From the NCBI RefSeq assembly GCF_014207705.1, contig NZ_JACHIU010000001.1, positions 4,022,501 to 4,086,500 of the forward strand: a DNA stretch of 64,000 nt, read 5' to 3'. Numbering within the stretch: position 1 is the first letter of the stretch; the number at the start of each line of letters is the position of its first letter. The notes beneath the pieces are model-generated. The model made no database searches and was not told where the DNA came from. It saw nothing but the letters and a program-made list of their open reading frames with translations. This DNA is from Sphaerisporangium rubeum. GTDB taxonomy: Bacteria > Actinomycetota > Actinomycetes > Streptosporangiales > Streptosporangiaceae. The position numbers and the translations under genes were made by a program. This document shows, piece after piece, positions 60,486-64,000 of this stretch.

Positions 60486-60969
60486 CCTCGCGCAGCCGTC
60501 CGGTCTCGACCTCGTAGACGAAGCCGCGGACCGAGCCCTTCTCGGGGATGAACGGGTCGGCCCTGACGCGCGCGATCGACTGCAGGACGTCCTCCTCCAG
60601 GTCGGGGAACGCCTCGGCCGGCCAGTCGGGCTTGATGCCGACCTCGGCGCGGATGCTCTCCTTGAAGCCGTCGTCGGTGAACGTGAGCATGCCGCAGTCG
60701 GTGTGGTGGATCAGGATGATCTCGCGGGTGCCGAGCAGCCGCTGGCTGATGGCGAGGCTGCGCCGCTCGTCGGCGGTGATCACGCCACCGGCGTTCCGGA
60801 TGACGTGCGCGTCGCCTTCGGCCAGCCCGAGCAGCCCGTAGACGTTCAGCCGCGCGTCCATGCAGGCCACGACGGCCACCCCCGTGGCCGGTGGCAGCGG
60901 CAGGTGCCCCTTGTCGAAGGTCTCGGCGTAACGCTCGGCGTTGGCGAGCAACTCGTCGGTGACGCTCAT
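60475..60969 (-). CDS. Beta-carbonic anhydrase
   Basis: A 164-residue beta-class carbonic anhydrase (CO2 + H2O to bicarbonate). The zinc ligands are Cys36 and Asp38 (with Arg40 as the usual Asp partner), His89 and Cys92, in the CMDAR and HHTDCG motifs. The family size is normal, like mycobacterial Rv1284. GGGGAGA precedes the ATG, which is used instead of an upstream GTG. It is convergent with the STAND regulator and shares 11 bases with its 3' end. Confidence 0.95.
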   Translation of the reverse strand: MSVTDELLANAERYAETFDKGHLPLPPATGVAVVACMDARLNVYGLLGLAEGDAHVIRNAGGVITADERRSLAISQRLLGTREIILIHHTDCGMLTFTDDGFKESIRAEVGIKPDWPAEAFPDLEEDVLQSIARVRADPFIPEKGSVRGFVYEVETGRLREVKA

Positions 60970-61090
60970 GTGGTCTCCCCTTCCCCTCACCTTCACCCTT
61001 TACCTACTAACCCTACCGAGTCAATAGGTAATCGGACGGTGGCGCGGAACGGCCACCCGTCCGCGCCGGCGTGGACGTAGCGTGATCGGC

Positions 61091-62002
61091 ATGAGCAAGA
61101 TCCTCGTCGGCACGGCCTCGTGGACGGACAAGTCACTGCTCGCCTCCGGGTGGTACCCCGCCGGCGCGAGAACCGCCGAGACGCGCCTCGCCTACTACGC
61201 CACCCGGTTCCCGATGGTCGAGGTGGACGCCACCTACTACCACCCGCCGTCCGAGCGCACCGCCGAGCTGTGGCGCGACCGCACCCCCGGCGGCTTCGTC
61301 TTCAACGTCAAGGCGTTCTCCCTGCTCACCCAGCATCCCACCCGGGTGGACGCGATCCACAAGGACCTGCGGGAACGGCTCGGCGCCGCCAAGCGCACCG
61401 TGTACGCGCGCGACGTGGACCCCGCCGTGCTCGACGAGGTGTGGCTGCGCTTCATCTCGGCGCTGCGGCCGTTGCACGACGCGGGGAAGCTCGGCGCGGT
61501 GCTGCTGCAGTTCCCGCAGTGGTTCCCGCGCGGCGCGGCGAACCGGCGGTACATCCTGGAGTGCAGGGACCGGTGCCTGCCGCTGCCGGTCTGCGTCGAG
61601 TTCCGCAACGCCACCTGGATGAGCGAGCGGAACCGCGCGGCCACGCTGGAGTTCCTCGCCGAGCACGACCTGCCGTACGTCTGCGTGGACATGCCGCAGG
61701 GCCACCCCTCGTCGGTGCCGCCGGTCCTCGCGGCCACCTCGGACGTGTCGGTGGTGCGGCTGCACGGCCACTCGGACAAGTGGACCAGCAAGAACATCGA
61801 GGAACGCTTCGGCTACCTGTACTCCGAGGCCGAGCTGGACGACTGGGCCGGCCGGATCGCGGGTCTCGCGGAGACGGCCAAGACCACGTACGTGCTCACC
61901 AACAACTGCTGCGCCGACAACTCGCAGCGCAACGCGGCCCGTCTCATGGAACTGCTCGCCGCGCGGGGTGCCGACGTCGCGCCGCCGGGCCAGGCGCCGT
62001 GA
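61091..62002 (+). CDS. DUF72 family protein
   Basis: A 303-residue TIM-barrel-like DUF72 protein, with GTASWTDKSLLASGWYPAG at the start, EVDATYYHPPS, FVFNVKAFSLLTQHP, the VEFRN segment and NNCCADNSQRNA near the end. The function is unknown. The ATG at 61091 lies 7 bases after a TAGCGT -10-like sequence, which fits a leaderless mRNA. A GTG at 61082 would place the start inside that element. Confidence 0.88.
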   Translation: MSKILVGTASWTDKSLLASGWYPAGARTAETRLAYYATRFPMVEVDATYYHPPSERTAELWRDRTPGGFVFNVKAFSLLTQHPTRVDAIHKDLRERLGAAKRTVYARDVDPAVLDEVWLRFISALRPLHDAGKLGAVLLQFPQWFPRGAANRRYILECRDRCLPLPVCVEFRNATWMSERNRAATLEFLAEHDLPYVCVDMPQGHPSSVPPVLAATSDVSVVRLHGHSDKWTSKNIEERFGYLYSEAELDDWAGRIAGLAETAKTTYVLTNNCCADNSQRNAARLMELLAARGADVAPPGQAP

Positions 62003-62071
62003 GCACGGGCTCACCCCTGCCTGGCATGATCGTCGCAGGGTCAGGCAACCGCACACAGGAGTGATCGCACC

Positions 62072-62548
62072 GTGAGCCCCCTCCAGACCGCCGTGCTGCT
62101 CGCCGCGGTCCTCACCACCGGCCTGACGGCCGGCCTGTTCGCCGTCTTCGCGCACGCGGTGATGCCGGCCTTCGGCCGCTCCCGCGACCTCGTGCTGGTC
62201 GAGGGGATGCGCAACATCAACCGCACCATCGTGAACCCGTGGTTCATGCTGTGCTTCCTCGGCCCGCTCCCCCTGCTCGCCGCCGCGGTGGCACTGTTCC
62301 GGGACGGCCCGGCACTCCCCTGGCTCGTCGCGGCGCTGGCGCTGTACGTCGTCTCGTTCCTCGTCACCGGCGCCGGCAACGTGCCGTTGAACAACCGCCT
62401 CGAACAGGCCGGCGAGCCTGATCAGGTCGCCGACCTCGGCGCCGTGCGCCGCGCCTTCGAGCCGCGCTGGGTGGCGTTGAACCTGGTGCGCACCGTGGGG
62501 CACATCGTGTCGTTCGCCTGCGCGGCCTACGCGCTGGCCGTGGCCTGA
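62072..62548 (+). CDS. DUF1772 membrane protein
   Basis: A 158-residue protein with four hydrophobic helices (about residues 7-30, 55-75, 85-105 and 138-157) and the DUF1772 pattern VMPAFGR...RTIVNPWFM...NNRLE. The family includes anthrone oxygenase-like proteins, but function here is unknown. AGGAG lies 11-12 bases before the GTG. Confidence 0.82.
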   Translation: MSPLQTAVLLAAVLTTGLTAGLFAVFAHAVMPAFGRSRDLVLVEGMRNINRTIVNPWFMLCFLGPLPLLAAAVALFRDGPALPWLVAALALYVVSFLVTGAGNVPLNNRLEQAGEPDQVADLGAVRRAFEPRWVALNLVRTVGHIVSFACAAYALAVA

Positions 62549-62561
62549 CGCCGGGGCCGGT

Positions 62562-63041
62562 TCACCGGCGGAAGCGGACGTGCAGCGCGCGGATGTCCTC
62601 GGTGAGCTCGTCCACCGGTCCTTCGACCGTCACGCGCGGCGCGACCTGGCCGGCGGGGATGGCGGCGACGGCGGGGGTTCCCGAGACGCCGAGCGCGGCG
62701 AGCCAGTCGGTGAGCTGGCGCGAGGAGGCGACGTACACGATGCGGCCGAGCCCGACCCAGCCGTGCGCGGCGGCGCACATGGGGCAGTGCTCGCCGCTGG
62801 TGTAGACGGTCGCGGCGGCACGCTCCTCGGCGGTCATGTTGGCCGCGGCCCAGCGGGCCAGCGCGAACTCGGGGTGCAGGGTCTGGTCTGCGCCGGTGGT
62901 CTCGCGGTTGCGGTCCTCGGCGAGCACCGTGCCGTCGCCGGCCACGAGCACCGAGCCGAACGGCTCGTCCCCGGCCTCAAGCGCCTCTTCCGCGAGTGCG
63001 ATACACCGCCTGAGGTGCTTGAGTTCGGCTTCGTCCCACAT
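62562..63041 (-). CDS. Nucleoside/cytosine-guanine-type deaminase
   Basis: A 159-residue zinc deaminase. HPE (His56, Glu58) and CPMC (Cys86, Cys89) are the zinc and proton-shuttle residues of the cytidine/deoxycytidylate deaminase fold. The closest groups are guanine and tRNA-adenosine-like deaminases; sequence alone does not decide the base. AGGAGG lies 9 bases before the ATG, so the shorter start is preferred. It converges with the DUF1772 gene and is divergent from DUF4396. Confidence 0.9.
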   Translation of the reverse strand: MWDEAELKHLRRCIALAEEALEAGDEPFGSVLVAGDGTVLAEDRNRETTGADQTLHPEFALARWAAANMTAEERAAATVYTSGEHCPMCAAAHGWVGLGRIVYVASSRQLTDWLAALGVSGTPAVAAIPAGQVAPRVTVEGPVDELTEDIRALHVRFRR

Positions 63042-63111
63042 GCGTAAGGCCTCCTGATCTCGACCGGCGTGCCGGGCCATTGTCACAGACTCCGGCCGGC
63101 CCATGGCGCGG

Positions 63112-63132
63112 ATATACGGTGGGGGGGTATAT
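63112..63132. promoter_or_regulatory. G-tract inverted repeat, possible CsoR-type metal operator
   Basis: ATATAC and GTATAT flank GGTGGGGGG, 35-55 bases before the DUF4396 ATG. The G/C-run with A+T palindromic arms is the form used by CsoR/RcnR copper or nickel sensors. A TATATT -10-like element overlaps its right arm. Confidence 0.5.
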
Positions 63133-63166
63133 TGGCGTCACGCGACCCGCCGAAGGGATGTCGACC

Positions 63167-63661
63167 ATGTCCGAGCACACCAACTCCGAGCACACCCACT
63201 CCGCGCACGAGGGCCACACCGGGAAGGCGACGTGGGGCACCGCCGCCTCCGCCACCCTGCACTGCCTCACCGGGTGCGCCATCGGCGAGGTCGCCGGCAT
63301 GGTGATCGGCACGGCGCTCGGCTGGCACAACGCGTCCACGGTCGCCGCCTCCGTCGTCCTCGCGTTCTTCTTCGGCTACCTGCTCACGCTGCTGCCGCTG
63401 CGCAGGGCCGGGGTCGGCTGGACGTCGGCCGTCAAGCTGGCGCTGGCGGCCGACACCGCCTCGATCGTCGTGATGGAGATCATCGACAACTCCGTCATGC
63501 TGCTCATCCCCGGCGCCATGGACGCCGGGCTGACCACGGCGCTGTTCTGGGCCTCGCTCGCGGGGTCCCTCGTGCTCGCCTTCCTCGTCACCACGCCGGT
63601 CAACAAGTGGATCATCGGCCGCGGCAAGGGACACGCCGTGGTGCACGCCTACCACCACTGA
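63167..63661 (+). CDS. DUF4396 membrane protein with His-rich N-terminus
   Basis: A 164-residue membrane protein with about four helices. The N-terminus is rich in His (HTNSEHTHSAHEGH), the first helix has the HCLTGCAIGEVAG motif with paired cysteines, and the C-terminus ends in VVHAYHH; these are features of a metal-binding or metal-transport role. GAAGGGA lies 8 bases before the ATG at 63167; an ATG at 63158 adds three residues. The upstream inverted repeat suggests metal-responsive control. The metal is not known. Confidence 0.85.
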   Translation: MSEHTNSEHTHSAHEGHTGKATWGTAASATLHCLTGCAIGEVAGMVIGTALGWHNASTVAASVVLAFFFGYLLTLLPLRRAGVGWTSAVKLALAADTASIVVMEIIDNSVMLLIPGAMDAGLTTALFWASLAGSLVLAFLVTTPVNKWIIGRGKGHAVVHAYHH

Positions 63662-63817
63662 CGCCGCGCAACCAATCTTCACCGGCGCGCGCACCACTGA
63701 AAGTTGCATGCCGTGCGACCACGTCACGACAGGTCAGGCGATGTCCGGCCCGTGGCGTGGTTGCCGGGACGCCGCCGGTGCGTGCACGGTTGCCGGATCC
63801 GTTGAGGGAGGTTGCTC

Positions 63818-64000
63818 ATGCGCGGCAAGCTGCTCAGGCTCGCGGCCGTGTCGGTGGTGCTCGCGGCGGGGGCGGTGCCGATGAGCGGGCCGGCACAGGC
63901 CGACGCCGGACCGCGGCTCACCATCGACCCGTCCGCCGGCAAACACCCGATCAGCCCGCACATCTACGGCATGAACTTCACCGACGAGGCGCTGGCCGCC
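63818..64000 (+). CDS. Glycoside hydrolase family 44 enzyme, 5' end only
   Basis: The first 61 residues of an exported enzyme. A signal peptide (MRGKLLRLAAVSVVLAAGAV) ends near GPAQAD (about residue 29), and the mature start LTIDPSAG, then HPISPHIYGMNF, is the opening of GH44 endoglucanase/xyloglucanases. GAGGGAGG precedes the ATG. The catalytic residues lie beyond the window edge. Confidence 0.8.
   Translation, partial: MRGKLLRLAAVSVVLAAGAVPMSGPAQADAGPRLTIDPSAGKHPISPHIYGMNFTDEALAA

Noticed and set aside
1..64000. tRNA, rRNA, CRISPR, IS or prophage features
   Set aside because: No cloverleaf, repeat-spacer array, transposase, integrase or phage structural gene was seen on either strand.

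Overview
The window is about 72% G+C, with G/C at nearly every third codon position. It carries many AfsR/SARP, LAL and NB-ARC-TPR regulators, PknG signalling genes, Tat substrates and frequent GTG starts. This fits a filamentous actinobacterium, most likely order Streptosporangiales; that placement is inferred from gene style, not from a marker gene. I saw no rRNA, tRNA, CRISPR array, insertion sequence or prophage gene.

Layout. 1-4082: a three-subunit molybdenum hydroxylase of the PaoABC/YagTSR type (minus strand, catalytic subunit cut by the window edge), faced by an XRE-cupin regulator and followed by an AsnC/Lrp regulator. 4100-13173: a tightly packed minus-strand operon for PknG signalling: coiled-coil protein, PknG kinase, PP2C phosphatase, VWA protein, FHA protein, GlnX-like membrane protein and GlnH-like amino-acid-binding lipoprotein. 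13373-19738: a GTPase and a small protein, a giant BTAD-ATPase regulator, a DUF1275 membrane protein and a small secreted protein. 19802-29135: a 930-residue LuxR-type ATPase regulator, a leuA-like synthase, a transthyretin-fold (HIUase-like) protein with an altered active site, a roughly 1 kb repeat-rich intergenic region with two possible very small ORFs, and an AfsR-like SARP. 29153-32884: a LacI regulator and a membrane protein/beta-propeller pair. 32930-40387: a branched-chain-type ABC importer (livGFKHM), a 3-hydroxybutyrate-dehydrogenase-like SDR and a GAF-PucR regulator, all on the minus strand.

40770-64000: mostly single genes. They include a secreted alpha/beta hydrolase, a Tat-exported flavin amine oxidase, two paralogous orphan histidine kinases flanking a 55-residue DUF3073 gene, a lipase-3 hydrolase, a Cfp30B-like VOC protein, a zinc metallopeptidase, a frameshifted WD40 remnant, a TIMP/netrin-like membrane protein, a GNAT acetyltransferase, an intact WD40 protein, an ArsR-SRPBCC pair, an FnIII-CBM2 secreted protein, an XRE-NB-ARC-TPR regulator, a beta-carbonic anhydrase, DUF72, DUF1772, a nucleoside deaminase, a DUF4396 metal-associated membrane protein and the start of a GH44 glycosidase.

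The strongest functional unit is the PknG operon. It joins an extracellular amino-acid sensor (GlnH/GlnX) to a kinase, a phosphatase and phosphopeptide/protein-binding adaptors, three of which share the same small Cys-rich N-terminal module. The most speculative but intriguing area is 22.6-26.1 kb, where two large pathway-type regulators flank leuA, the divergent transthyretin-fold protein and candidate micro-ORFs. Several genes show clear cis-signals: a leaderless ArsR gene with its operator over the start codon, a G-tract inverted repeat before DUF4396, a hairpin holding the ribosome site of the LuxR regulator, and strong terminator hairpins.
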